Shown: positions 20,561-34,445, counted from the stretch's first letter. The stretch: DNA of 64,000 bases from Xiphophorus maculatus (GCF_002775205.1 NC_036445.1:24346953-24410952); one strand, 5' to 3'. Notes: a model not told the origin generated them from the sequence alone. Made by a program: numbers and translations.

Positions 20561-23500
20561 TGTTGGCTTTGGTGAGTATGATAAGTTTGCTACTTGGCCA
20601 CCTAAACACGCTCAAAAACTCAAGATTTTGATAACTTTTAATCCCTCATCCCTTACCTACATGCTGACCGAAGATGAAGCCGATAGCTGAAAATCCCTAG
20701 GAGGAGTTTGTTAAGGTTCAATGTGTGTAAACAGCAAAAATGGTCAAAATTTGCCCTTTGACCCAAAGTTGCAGCGTCCCTGTACACTTCAGGACATTAC
20801 CTCTTGGTTTGGGGAGGGGCGTGTGTATCTACATAGCAAGTTTCTAATCTCTACAGAGTGCAGTTTGTCCTGTCTGTCATTAGGAGGTGCTGTAGAGCTG
20901 TTTGGCCCCACCCATTTTTGATTCCACGTTTAATTTCACACAGGGGATAATTTTGGGTGAAGTTTGGTGAGTTTCTGAACATGTTTAGGCCCCCAAATTT
21001 GTGTTTCAAGGCAGAAAAGAATAACAAGAAATCCTATAGATACCACTGGCCTTTGCAGCGTTTTTGCTCTTCATGCCTAAATATGCAGCACTTCAAAAAG
21101 AGAAAAGTCAATGTTTAGAGGTCCCAAGTTCTGTTGTTAGAAAAAAGGCGCTTATCTCAACATCTTTGGTTCAGTGTATCTTCTCACATTGATTTTATCT
21201 ACCTAAACTGATTTAACTATTACATAACTCATAAAATGAATTATACATTCCCTTCCTGTAAGGAAACATAGTTTAGAAGACTTGCTGCTATTTAGGGACA
21301 TACAGATAAAATGAACAGAAACATTTGTTTAAGCAACAATAACAGGCAGAGAGTATAGAATATAAGCACATAATACACATTCTTCATATACTTTGTGTAT
21401 GAGAACATACTATACACACAGATTGACAGAAACAATGATGTGTCAGCTGAAGACATGAGGACGAGACAAGCAGGAAGGAGTGAGAGACAGAGAGACTCTG
21501 GTGACTGGATGAGACACACCCTCAGTTTCTATACAGAGTGACCAAAACAGTCCTGTGTGCGTGTTTCCACAAGTGTCTCACTACACTGATAAGTGCAGCT
21601 TGAGGTTCATTTAGCTGAAACAAATCGGAAGAGTTATTGAACAACATTTCTGTGAGGTGTGTTGAAACGAAAAAGCAAAATATAAAATGTCTGTATTGTC
21701 TTTTTTCCTGTTTTATGCTCAGAGCGATTTACGCTGGGTTCCTCGGAGTCAGGGGGAAAAGCTCAAGGGTTATCTTGACTGCATAAGTGAAAATATTGTA
21801 AATTATGTAAATAGCTTCATGAATATCATCTGACTGCAGGATCTAACTGTGAGATGTTTTGTCACTGAATCAGTAATAGATTCTGTTCTTCGAGATTCAA
21901 TGCATCTTTTGGAACCAATCAAATTTGTATTTGGAGGTTTCACAGTATTAAAAGACAAAAATCATACATTTCATCCTAAATTGTGTATTAATTGCTCAGC
22001 ATTCCAGGTTATGTTAGACTACTGGCCCATTTTCAATTTTCCAATTTTTAGTAACATTTTTGTTACATCTGAGCGTTGTGAGGTAGCTCACCTACTTAAA
22101 GGAAGCATGGCAATTTTTCTCCTCACTTCTATCAGGTAATGTACAACATATATTCCCCACCACACACTAAAGTTGAGTTATTCTACATGGAATATCCAGC
22201 ATTACTCTTTATTGAGGGTCATATCTATTTGAATGACCCAGCAACACAGGAGCAATCTGTACTCATATGGTACAATTTGCTGTTTGTCACACGTAGTCGT
22301 GTGTTTTGAGCCGTCTGTCTGTATAATCACTGTTACAAAAATAACAACTGTCCAGCTCTCAACAAAAGGGACACTTCCTGTCCCGTCTATTCTGTAAATG
22401 CGGTAGCGTATGGCTGCTTGCGCTATATTTATCCTGCCGATATTTACTCGCAGACAAGACGTTGTAAGAGAGATGGCCCAAGGTCGTCAAGACCTGTTTA
22501 CGCCAACCATTGTTGTCACATAAATAACCAATAAACAGACTCTGCAGATTGTTCGGCCTCTGCGCATCACGTCACGGTTGTTGCGTGTGGCCATTGTGGT
22601 CAGCATTTTGCCTGACCCCTGACCCACACATCTTCAGTAAATATCACCTGGGGGAGTTTCCTGCCTGCTGCTCCTCTCTTCCTGTGTGAAAGGACACGTC
22701 CCTCTGCTTTCCAGTAGCTCTTTAGGTTTTAGTAGCTGAATCGGAAGTCGAGAAGACAGCTTTAATTCATTTTTGATATAGTCGACTCAAAATGTGCAGT
22801 GAAAACATGCAGAATAAAGAAAACAGCATGTAGATCAGATTAAAACACACCTAATCTTATATTCTGAGTAGCACCAAGGCATACATATAAAATAAAACAT
22901 ATATAATCAAATTCAAGTAATCATCCACAACAGAAGTGTGACAAACTTAAATATCCCCAAAAAATGCCTTATTTGGTGTTGCATGTGTGGAACAAAGTGC
23001 AGATCTGAGTCAGGAAGACGAAATAACACAAGTCCAAAAACTCTGCAGAAGACACAAAAAGATTATCTCAGAAACCAGAATAACAAACAGAAGAGCAGAT
23101 GAAGGCTTTAATGAAGAAAACTAACTGGCTTATAATGGCTAGAGAGGTGATTAGCCACATACAAACCAGGTGAGTTAATCAACTGGATGCAGTGCAGCTG
23201 AGTGTGAAAGTGAAGGAAAGACAGTAATCAATACAATAAAACACAGAGATCTACACATAAAACAATCTAACACTTAAAAATTAATTTAAACCAGCATACT
23301 GTTAAATGAACATTTGCACAACAAGAAATAGAAAATCATGAATGTAATACGACAGATAAAGAAATAAGAAATAAAAGGGGTTAGAAAATGACTTTTCTTT
23401 CTGGGACCCATTTCACAACAGTATAATCAGAAAAGCATTGTTATTCGTAAACTCTTTGTGGTTATGATATTTTACTCAGGGAAAATGTGCTCTTTGTGTT

Positions 23501-24873
23501 TCCAAAACCCACAGACACTTTTCATTTAATCTTACATTTATACACCAATATCATTTTTCTCATTTTACTTAAGGCCACGACAGGTGGAAATGCTCCGTTA
23601 GAAAACTGGGGAAGTGTAAACAAAGAGCAGTGAGATGATGAGAGTGGGTTTCAGAGCCACGTCCCTCTTCAAACAGCTGCACAGTCTAAACAATCCTAAT
23701 GTCGCCACCAAGTCTCTCACCAGATCTTTCATCTGAGAATCCAAACCCAATCTGGAAGATTCGGCTGCCGATGGGAACAAAGGACAGCAGAACATTCTGA
23801 AAGAATGACATAATTTGACAGCAATGTGGGAACAAGCTGGCCCCGCTCATTGCAACGAATCTTGGTGATTTGTGAAAATATAAACAGTTTTTTAAAAAGA
23901 GCTATTTTGCAACCAAATGTCATGCATGGAGTCTAAAAATGTAATCCATTTAATATGCCGCTCAGACAATCTCAAGATTCAAGTAGAAAATTGAACAATA
24001 GGAAAGACAGAGACTAAATGCTCCATGTTTTCTACCAGCTCAGAGAGAACCTCCTATCTGTACTTAGTATTTCCCAGCATTAAATAGATAACCAACAAAC
24101 AAACAACAAACTTCTCATGTGGTTTGTGGTGACAAGTTTTCTTTTTGACTTTCAGTTTTCTCCACAAAAAAAGCTACAAGTACAAAAACTCAACAATTTA
24201 GTAGTAACATACTCTAACTATAGGTATTAAATATGCCCTTAGATAAACAAGTGTTTGCTTCTTTGATTCTTACTGCAGTTGCAGTTCGCACCTCACCAAA
24301 CCAATCAGACGTTCCCAACAAGCTAGTGTTTGATGTAACTGGACTGGTATAACTGGACCCTAAATGTCTAATAAGATGTTTGACAGCCAATTGTATTACA
24401 CACTGTGTAAAATATTATCTATTTTATATATTTTTAGACTTTATGACTAATTCTTTGGTCAAAGTGTGAAACAGCTAACACTAGCTTGCGCTAACTACTT
24501 AGAAAGTGAAAGGTCAACGTTTACTTAGTAAACAAACACATTTTATGTGTTGAACTGTTAATGTAGATTAAAACTTTAATCTGAACTAGCGTCATTAACA
24601 CACTTAAACACAAATCATGTTACAATATTAGAAATTGTTATTTTATCCTGTGGAAGTGGTTCTGTGAAATCTGGTTCAAAATGGCCTCTGACCAGTGCTA
24701 ACTTGCAGTCTCTATGCTAGTTAGCACACTAGTAACATACTCTATGCAAGTATGTTGTAGCATACCAGTTAGAGACTACAAGTTTTGTTAACCCAACAGA
24801 CCAAGTCTAAATCTTTGACCAAATGTTTAGCTCAACCTCTGTCCCAACTATAAGCCAAACATTTGGGTCAGAT

Positions 24874-25242
24874 CAGTGGTTCCCAAAGTGTGGGGCGCGC
24901 CCCCTAGGGGGGCCGCAGTGCCATTGCAGGAGGGGGCTGGGGGATTCGGGAAGCGGTATGGATTAATGAAAAAAAAAAAAACAGTTACACAAAAGTGTTT
25001 CACTGTAAAGATGGTTTGTAGTTTGTTTTGTTGCAACCTGAAGTGTGAAATAAACTTCAGTGGAGTTTAAAAACAAAATATGTGTATAGGTTTATGTCTG
25101 GTTGAACGATGTGTGTAACCAGTTGGGTTTTTTTTCAACTTGGCACAGCTTTTTTTGGTATTGTACCACCTGGTGGGGCAGGTGGTACAATAAAACCCCC
25201 TATAATCCATAGGGGGTCCCAGAAAATCTTTGGGAACCACTG
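24874..25242. mobile_element. hAT-type MITE
   Basis: It begins CAGTGGTTCCCAAAGTGTGG and ends CTTTGGGAACCACTG, a terminal inverted repeat of about 14 bp. Imperfect 8-bp flanking repeats, GGTCAGAT and GGTTAGAA, match at six of eight positions, the length hAT elements produce. Just inside the ends are GCGCGCCCCCTAGGGGGGCC and CCTATAATCCATAGGGGG, also mirror-like. It has no transposase frame. Confidence 0.75.
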
Positions 25243-25250
25243 GGTTAGAA

Positions 25251-28200
25251 AATCATCCCAGCCATCTTTATGCAAATCTGGTTTATTTTACATTAATTCC
25301 TAGCTTAATGGTGATGTTCTTCTTTTAGTTTTATTTTTTTTATCAGTCTGTCATCAGCAGCCACACTGTGTAATTTTATCAGACTGTGGCTGGAACTGTC
25401 CCCGTTACTGTACGCCACTGAAATTCAAAATACAATCAGCAGCAACAATTGGAGGAAGACAGATGGAGGGCTGCACTGTAGTCAGCGCATCTAAATTTAA
25501 GTATCTCTCAATAAAGTATGTCTGTAGACTAAGCAAAAAATGTTTGCAGACATGCAGGGCAACGTAGTGAAAGAGCTTCTCTTCCCTGAAGCCTAGACCA
25601 TTTTACACTCAGTGGAGCTGCAAAACTTACAGATATTTATCACAACTAAAAAGAGATTATCTTAAATAACTAAATTTGTTTCCTCTTTAAAAGTGGCATT
25701 CTGTGTATTTTGTACAATTTAACTGAAATAAAAGAAATCATGTCAGAAAAATAAAGCATTTACAGGTGGCATGGCGAACGTGTGGCCAAACTGCTGAAGT
25801 ACCTTCTGAGTTAATTTAGTCTTCTTTGTTAAAATTTGTAAGGATCACACAAGTCGATCGGCAACATTGTGCTCATCATTCCTCGAAATCTGTTTTCCAG
25901 ATTCATCAGATTGTGAGATTGTCATCTCTTGTTCAAACCCCTTTCAGGTGACAAAACCCCCAGCTCCTTACAAATAAAGCTCTCCCCTTGATGATGATGT
26001 GCTTGCTGCCACATAAAAGCAATGCTCTGTGATTTTTGAACTCTTCTTGACTGACACCATGCTCCATGACTTTGAACAGTTCCTGCATGGATGGTGCTCT
26101 GGGTGAAGCCCTCCAGCAAAATGCCGCAAAATCTTGACGTGGGATAAAATGCAGTGCAGCCCCATTCAGAGGAAGTGAAATAATCTCCCCCATAGCCAGC
26201 AGCAAAATGTGTGCCAACTCCTCATTAATTGCAAAAAATGGCTGAAGACAATTTGTGCACAGTGATGAATAAATGATATTATCAGTCACGTTATAAACCC
26301 TTCTCTTTCTAATGTCACCCAGGGCAACTGCACACACGTCCTGCATCAGAAGCCGCCTCTGGCTTTAGCTAAATAATTCAGATGAGCAAATGTCAGACAA
26401 ACTCCAGAGTTAGACTTACTGGGAAAAGTTTAAATCCAGAACAGCTGAATGCTGAAACTAAATCAAGAGTGTTAGACTACAGGTGTATATACTTATGTAA
26501 CTGGGTTGCATACTTGCATTTTTGTCCTGGTCTTACATTTTCATGCCACAAAAGTCTGTCCTTGTACACTGGGGTTGTCTGTACTTCTGGGATCAATATA
26601 AAATCAAGATATTTGAGAAACCTTCTCTCCTTTCCACGTGGCTGAATTTTTTATATATATATTTTTTAACAACAGTGCATTTTGGTCGCAGCATTCACTG
26701 GACGACACGGGAGGTTGTTGACCCCGACCCGGTTCTTTTAATAACTTACCAGAACGGAGCTTTGTTTATTTATCCCGTAGTTCATTTTGCGTGCCATCAC
26801 ATGAGTGAATGAAAGTCCAAACACGGCAATGGGCTGCAAGCTCTTTGGCAGAAGTTTATATTTTTACTCAAATTTCCGCAGAGGATGTTGTCCTCCAAGC
26901 ACTTCCAGCAACCTCTCAATGATCTCTGACACAAAAAGAGTCGAGGATAACAATGATTCGTTTAAACGTCTGACATTTAGCCTGAGGAAACAACAGTGAG
27001 TGACAATGCGGGAGCTTTGCGAAGGTTAACTCAGATACCTCTGAGCTTCTAGTTGGAAAATACAGAACTTATCTTGCTGAAAAAGCAAAATGCTATTTTC
27101 CATGGAATTGTTAGATACTGCTGGGAAAGGTGTTTAGTGTCAAGCCTTATTGAAACGATGGGAAGCTGGCACGTATCCATGCGGTTTTACTGTAAGCTGT
27201 TAGTGGGGCTTATCTCAGCCTCCTTTGTAGACTGATGCTGCTGTTGGTGGGGGCGGGGGGGGGATTTAATACATAAACACATACGGTAACTCATCTACTT
27301 TATCAAGCACACACACACGCACACACACTAAACTTACCAGATCAGTCCAGATAGTAGTCATAGTCCATTTCACACGTCGGTTTTCCTGCTACAACAGATC
27401 AATGCAGCAGCTTCTCTCACTGTGTGACACAGATCTTTACACACAACGACACACAAAAATGTACTTCAACTATTTTTAGTTGTTTTTGAATAATGAGGCT
27501 CATGAACTATTATAATATGTCCTTTGAAGGTGTTAAAAAAGGTGCTTAAAGTACACTGGTTGTATCTGGCACTATAAGAAAAATAATTAAGCGGTTTTCC
27601 AAAGCCATCATTGTCGATGGTCTATATTTATGTTGTGGGTTTACATACCTGACTGACCCGCAGCTGACAAATAGTGTCCAGTTTGAAACCGACTAACTAC
27701 ATTTGAGAAAGAGGGTGGAAGTCAGGAGACTTCAGTCTGTCTCTGAGTGAAGTGATATCTGACCTAATGCAGGTTTCAAGTGCATCCCTGCGGCACGAAT
27801 TAAAAGAAGTGAGTTAAGAGGATATTATAACACTTGCACAATAGCTTCACCAGTTACTTAACTTTTGGCTTCAGTCAGTCGATTTTTCTGCTGTGATTAG
27901 GATAAGCAAGAAGAAGCTTCCAATGGAGGTAATGCAGTCGAGGACAAAACCGTAAACCATTCCTGCGACGGGAACGGCTCAAAGGAAGAAATGCATCAGC
28001 AGTGAATTGCCCATTTCCAAACAATTTTACTTGATCGTTGTACAGTGAGGAAGATTATTCACGAGTAAAACACTCACAGGGCAATTCCCATTGACCCAAA
28101 TGTCTGTATTTTTCTCCCCACGATCAGAATGTCCAATGAGTAAAGAAACAAAAGATCCATCGCAGATTCTGCAGACATCGGTTGGCATGGAAGCGAAACG

Positions 28201-31200
28201 AAAAGCAATCGTCAGAGAAGCAGCCAAGAGACGAAAGGTAACTTTGAAGGAGCTTCAAAGGTCCACTGCTCAGGTGGGAGAATCTGTCAACGGGACGACC
28301 AGCGATGCCATGTTTCACCGTGGTGACGGTGTCGTCACGGAGATGTGCTGTGTACGTTCTCAGTCATGCACAGCGTATTGCATGTAGCTCAGTAGTAAGA
28401 CCCTCATCTGACTATAGAGCAACTTTTTCCACGTTTTCTGTGTCCTCAACGTTTTACGGCAAACTGCAAACAGAACTTAATGTGACAGTTTTTTAATTGT
28501 GAGTATTTATATTGTAATTGAATTATGCACAGGTTTTTCTTTTTGCTAATGAGATTACTTTCAATAGCGACTGGTTGTATTTAGTCGTCCAAAAAGAGCT
28601 TAGAATAAACACACATCATACTATTCTGATTTTGATGTGTAAAAGCCATCCACCTCACAATCTAAGACATTTGTTATCCATGTGCACAGGCGCTAAGATG
28701 GCAGAGGGTTTTACTCTATTAGTTTGTTCCAGGTTGATTGTGAAGGACAGATGACTGGATTTTGGTGTCTGACTCATTTTCAGCTCTGGAGTTTTAGAGC
28801 AACAAACCAGTTGACCCATCAGGTTACGATGCATTCAGAAATGTTGTGTTATGCAAACCTTGACTGTTTGATTTTAACTAAACCAAATCAGTTAATTGTT
28901 TAAAATAAATCAAATGTGCACACTTTTATAAACACTAAATACATTGGTTAAAGAGCATTCAGAGATTCTGTGCATTTTTTGTATATTTTTGTTTAATTAG
29001 TATTGTGTCTTTGATCTTAGGCTTACAAGCGGTGCAAAAACAGGCACCATGACGGACATAAACATGGCAGAAATACAATCTCCCTGAGTCCTGCCCACTC
29101 TGAGCGCCCGCCAGTCGGCTGATGTGACCTGGAGCTGGTGAAACCTACGTGACTGCTGTTGTGTCTGAGAGGCATTCAGGGATTTCTGTTGTTTATTGTG
29201 TTTTGTCTTGTTCTTTTGGGCTTCCCTGACCACATCCTCTTACACTTTTCAGCACTACTCCTGCCGTCACTCCTGTGCTCTCTAACACACACACCCAGCT
29301 TACTCCCGAGGATGTGCTCGATTGTCGTACGCACAGGAAGAGAAACGTGCTGCAGGAACAATGAGAATCCATCGGAGCTGCAGCCAGGGGGAACGGGGGC
29401 GGCTGTCCGGCTGTCTATCACACAAGACAGCAACAGGAGACTCAGACGAGACGTCAGCTCAATGTCAGGCTGGTTTAGCTTGGCTTTAAAGACAAACTCT
29501 ACACTCCTTTGTTTCCTGAGATCTGACTTGTAAATGTGACATGGAGACGGCCAGATGTGCAACACAGATGTCCTCTCGGGCCATTTGCCCGAGGGCGTCA
29601 GGACTGGTCCACCTCCTCCTCTTCCTCCCCTTCCAGGCTCCCTGTCTGTGCCTCTACGTGACCGGTCCAGGGTCCGGCAGTGCCAGTGGAGGCCGCCACG
29701 GCAGCAGATAACGCTAACTAGCTTCCTGCTATTACGGCTAATTGCCCCACGGCCCGGAACTGTGCAGACACCCTGGGTGGGGCGTGACTGAGTGGCATGA
29801 GTCTCTGTGTGCCTCGGAGAAATTCAAATAATTAGGACAAAGTTGACCCTACCTATAAGATTCGAATGATGAATGAACAAGGAATGAAAGGTGTGGAAGA
29901 GAGCACAATGGCAGCAATTTGGTTCTGAAAGATTGTGCATCTTTTGTGATAGAACAACTTTTCCTGGTGTATTGCCTTATTGGAAGTACATGTGTAATTC
30001 TTTAAAGACACATATCATGTAGCTTACAGGTGAAATCAATTAATAGCTACTAAATAATAGCTACAGAAGTATTATTACTTTAACATTTAAGAAACACAGG
30101 CAAGCTCAAAATATTTAACAAGTACAGCAATGTTTACATAATCTAAAGGCTCAAAAAGATGCAGGTAGAGTGAAAACAACTCTGCGCTCAATTGAGTTGT
30201 GGACAAAATCCATCCAATGGCTTTTGTCAGAATCCATAATAAGGGTATAAAAACAGATGCAAAGTAATCTGTGAGATTAGATTAAAAATACCATTAAATC
30301 GTTTTTAAGCAGACTTGAACTCCATCTAACATGCCACATCCCATTTTGCAAAATCTACATAAAACGCACGCTAACATTATTCATGAAATACATTAGCATC
30401 ACAGCTAACATATACGGGTGTAACTCGCTCCAGGTAGGATTTTTCAGAAACATTTCATGTAAGTTACCAATTTAGACAGAACAGCAAAAACTAGAACACA
30501 TTTTGTTTTTGTTCTATTAGAACTGCTTTTCATAATGCAAATATAAAAGTCAGCAGAAGCTCGACTGGTTTCTTTGGTGAGGTTTTCTTTTTGCAATCCA
30601 TCCAACTACATATGTGTTTTTTTTTTACTTTTTTGTACAAATATTGACCAAACTTCAATATCCTGATACTAATAGCTATATTAAAGTAGGTTGGGAGTCA
30701 GGACAATTTGGACATAAGAGCTGACGGCTGACAAATCTGTAAGGTAAAGTTTGGCAAATAAATCCTGATTAAAGTTTGGAATAAAATTGAAATGAAATGC
30801 CTCTTTAGTTTTGAAGAATGCATTATTTTGTGTCAAAGATCTGACACAAAACAGCCCATTTCTTTTTGGCAGGAAGCCTGGGGAGGCTTTCACATCTGCC
30901 CATGCAACATATAAAGCCAGCGGACAGGGTGACAGTGAACAGCAACGCAGACACACAATGAAACAGAAATGTGGCACATAACGTCAGAGATTTGGACGGC
31001 AGTTTTGATAACTTATCAGCCAATTCCACACACTGCAGCAGATGAAAAAAACACACAAAAAAAACAGTTCCTGCCCTTATTGAAGCCAGATTCTGTAAAC
31101 GTGAGAATTGCTTTGGGCGGTGGAAGTCAGCAGACTTGAGAAGGTTTTGCTTGCTGATTGCCAGAATCTAAAGAAATAAGAAAAAGATTACAAGATCTTC
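25251..31200. other. Intergenic, no gene seen
   Basis: I found no exon set. A 137-codon open frame on the minus strand (25933-26346) has no motif I recognise and may be chance or an old transposon relic. The stretch 29050-29800 is GC-rich relative to its surroundings and could be regulatory. A short G-run lies near 27247-27262. Confidence 0.4.
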
Positions 31201-31238
31201 TGAGGGATTTCAGACTATCTTCTATAGTGTGTGTGCAG

Positions 31239-31240
<2 letters not shown>

Positions 31241-31292
<52 letters not shown>
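31241..31292. repeat. (GT)n microsatellite
   Basis: About 26 uninterrupted GT units. Open frames across it on both strands are artefacts. Confidence 0.95.
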
Positions 31293-31294
<2 letters not shown>

Positions 31295-32004
31295 TGATGA
31301 GGAAATCAAAGCAAGCGGGCATCCTGTGGGCAGCCCAGGGCAGGACCACTGGGTGCCAGGCGGTAGCGAGGTGGGTGTCCTGAAGAGCGTCGTCTGGCCT
31401 CACAAATACACACACACACACACACCCACACCCTCCTTTCAGTACAAAAGGCCAACATGTAATTGAAGTGGTGTCAGAACTCTGGGGGCCTCCACCCCTC
31501 CACCACCACCACCTCCTTAGGTAAACCCACCCACTGCCATGCTTTATTTTTGTATTTCTACTTTAGATGTCGGTTTCATCAACCATTATAATACGTGCAG
31601 CTGTATAATTTTTTTTATATTTTTTTCTTCTTTTTTGTTTAAATGCAGTGTTTAGGACTACTGGCACTCAAACATAAAATGACTCTAAACCCTGTCTGGC
31701 CCAGACATTAGAAAGCGCTCAAACTCAAGGCCCGCGGGCCACATGTGGCCCGCTACGTCATTTTATGTGGCCCTCTCCCCCCCACCACCGTTTTACAGCC
31801 CCATTGATTGACTTAAAATAGGTTTTGAGCATGAATTGACTACAAACTACATCTCCCATCATGCCTTCAGATTCTTACCAGCCAACATTACGGCTTCTCG
31901 CCACTAGAGTGCAGCAGAGTCACCTCAAGCTGATTATTAATTTTCCCAGCGAATAAAACTGAAACATCGACAAGCTAACAAGCTAAAGAGCGAAGTCCCG
32001 TGAT

Positions 32005-32210
32005 GTTTCAATCGAGGACTTTTACCGTCTCCTGCCCCCTGATTTGATGCCACAGCTTCGACTCCATGCAGCTCGTGTTTTTTGTCCATGTTTGGAAGCA
32101 CCTATCTGTGCGAACAGATGTTTTCAATAATGAATTTAAACAAGACCAAGACCAGATCGCGCATTACTGACGAAAACCTACACGCCGTTTTGCGGATCGC
32201 CACAGAATAG
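32005..32210 (+). pseudogene. hAT transposase C-terminal fragment, frameshifted
   Basis: From 32088 the frame reads [19 protein letters not shown], then KTRSRITDENLHAVLRIAT, then a TAG stop at 32208. This is the dimerisation end of hAT transposases of the kind captured in human GTF2IRD2. The preceding part ([20 protein letters not shown]) lies in another frame, so at least one frameshift separates them. The N-terminal and catalytic parts are absent. It is a relic of a mobile element, not a host gene. Confidence 0.7.
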
Positions 32211-32795
32211 AACTAAAACCAGACATGGACGAACTGACCAGGGGAAAACATTGGTAAGCACGAACAAACTAAATTGAAATAGAATGAATGTAAAACCAAA
32301 ACTCAGTATACTGGAATATGCATATAGTTTATTGATTTTGCTTGTTTTGTGTTTATTTACACAACACAATGAGGATGTGTGTGAGTTGGTGACAGGGTGA
32401 AGAGGATCAGCTTTGTGTTCAAGGACTGGCAGCATCACCTCATTGTTTTGTTCTTATGTGAAATACATGTTCGTTGTGTAATAAATAAGGAAAAGGTTTT
32501 GTGAATGAAGTTGAGAGTTAATATCAAAACTTGTTTTTATTCTTTGTCTGCTTATCTTTAAAGCAGACAAAGATTAATTTTCCCAGGGAATAAAACTGAA
32601 ACATCTACAAGCTAACAAGCTAAAGAACAAAGTTTAGCTGAGCAGTTTAAAAATACTGAGCATATTTTTAAACTGAGCAGTAATTTTGCATCCATGCAAA
32701 TGTAATATTTAAAACTTGATTACATAAAATCAGTTATTTAACAATATAAGGTGTTGTTTAATTTATTTTTAACATTGTATTTTAATACATTTATG

Positions 32796-33007
32796 CTAGG
32801 GTTGCCCAAGTCTAGTTTTCCAGACCTTTCACTCTGCAACTTTAGATGCGTTCTTTCTCTAACACACCTGGATCATTGACTCATTCATAGGCCTCTACAG
32901 AACTGAGTTGCTGCTAATGAGGGAAGTCAACTTTTTGTCTGGGGTATATTTTAGCAGGGACGCATCTAAAAGTTGCAGTCTGGAGGACTGCACTTGGGCA
33001 TTCCTGG
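32796..33007. mobile_element. Nested short MITE inside the hAT relic
   Basis: The ends CTAGGGTTGCCCAAGTCTAG and GCACTTGGGCATTCCTGG are inverted repeats built on TGCCCAAGT. Inner arms are also related (CAACTTTAGATGCGT and ACGCATCTAAAAGTTG). TTTATG and TTTATA flank the two ends. Non-coding. Confidence 0.6.
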
Positions 33008-34445
33008 TTTATACCGTCAATGTGGCCCTTTGAGGGTGGCCAATATGCTGAAGTGGCCCTTGGTGAAATTGAGTTTGACACCCCTGCTCTACGTGAAGTC
33101 ATAATAATGAATATGACTTAGAAAATGAAAAAATAAATTCATCTTGTTGGCATCTATCTTAAAAGTTGAGCTATTTTGATAAATATGATGCGACTGTGAC
33201 AGGCCACGTCACATTCTGTCACACTCTTAACTCATTGTTGTGTCAATGAGTTAAGCATCGGCTCCTGTTCTTCAGTTTGCAATGAAATCTATTCTTGCTG
33301 CTGCTCACAATGTTTTCATGCAGTTTGCATGTTTACGTGACTCGGCCACTGTAATGATTTGCGATATATTTCCATGCGGTTCCCATTTAATCTTCAGTAT
33401 ACAAAACTAGTGGAAAAAAGTCGTCCTTCAGCTCCATAAACTTAATGCTGGACACTGATGTGAAGACTCACGGTGGACCAACAACAAATATTGAGAGCTA
33501 GTTTACTCAAGGACACCAATTATTTGGAAAAAAATAAATATATATATATATATAGTTGATCAGATGCCAGGGATCTGATCAGGACATCTTTGGTTCAAAC
33601 TGCACCATTTTAAAAACAATTAATAAAAGCTTTAATCAAAAGGGTAAAAAAAATAAGGTTAACACAGACTATACAAGATTAGACAATATGTTGGATGAAT
33701 GTATGAATCCACTGAATTGGACTCACTTCAAAAATACACAAAAAATACCCAGTGAAATAAATATCATTTACAATATTAGGTTGTATAAACTCAAAAAATT
33801 AAATTCATTGTGTCTTTTGAAATCAGCAGATTTCATTTTATGTTCTTAGGATTAATCTTTCGTTTTCTCCATACTCACACCAAATCAAATTGATTTAATG
33901 TAAAAAATAAATAAATAAAATTAAAAACAAAACAAAAAAAAACTAGACATATGCTCTGTTTATTGGTTTTGATGAATGAAGTGTTTCTTGAAAATATGTG
34001 TTTTGGAAGCAATTTTGTTTAAAAAAAAAAAAAATTAAAAGCTTAAATAAAAATTATGTATTTACTCATTTTCGGTGGATTTCATGTCAAAATATGAAAG
34101 TACATGTTTCTTCTGTCTAAATGTTTTCATAAAAACTGCGCTATGTTTCTTCTGCTCATGAGTTGAACACATAGATAGAAGTTAGGTGAAAAAATCCTGC
34201 ACATTAAACCTAAAGACTGCTGGCATACGATTTGTTTAACGCCATCATGCAACAAACATGGGAAACAATAAGAAGTGTGTTAGGAGAAGCTGTCGCTGGG
34301 ACTCTTCCAACTTCCCAAATTAACACTTCCACAAATACGCTTTTTGAAATTTTAGAAAACTGCAAAAAGTGCAGCTTTTGTCTTTGACCTCGTCTGTTTC
34401 TGTAAGCTGAAAGGATCTGATTTGGAAAATCACCAATGTCGCTTT

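Larger units (their letters stand above)
18060..24865. other. Intergenic, no gene seen; two candidate regulatory patches
   Basis: No frame here shows family motifs or splice support. Besides the two repeats above, 20100-20330 is less AT-rich and holds CCAAT boxes on both strands and ATTA/TAAT cores. The stretch 22380-22640 holds FOX-, SOX- and nuclear-receptor-like motifs. The remainder is featureless AT-rich sequence. Confidence 0.4.
31711..33086. mobile_element. Decayed hAT transposon with GTF2IRD2-like transposase remnant
   Basis: The right end reads GAGTTTGACACCCCTG, the standard hAT terminal form (CAGGGGTGTCAAACTC on the other strand). The left end is degraded (GCGCTCAAACTCAAGG) and is followed by GGCCCGCGGGCCACATGTGG. 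Inside lies a transposase C-terminal remnant. About 60 bp around AATTTTCCCAGCGAATAAAA (near 31940) is repeated near 32575 as a direct repeat. A smaller MITE is nested at 32796-33007. I see no matching 8-bp target duplication. Confidence 0.7.

Noticed and set aside
25933-26346. 137-codon minus-strand open frame
   Set aside because: No motif, splice context or similarity that I recognise; the length is possible by chance in this composition. Not called as a gene.
28383-28425. tRNA-like string TAGCTCAGTAGTAAGACC
   Set aside because: A box-A-like start is present, but no acceptor stem, T-arm or box B can be folded; not a tRNA gene.
29159-29565. Overlapping 124- and 129-codon frames on opposite strands
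   Set aside because: No homology or splice support; they arise from local GC-rich composition.
31127-31466. Frames with HTHTHT or CVCVCV runs
   Set aside because: Translation of a (GT)n microsatellite.
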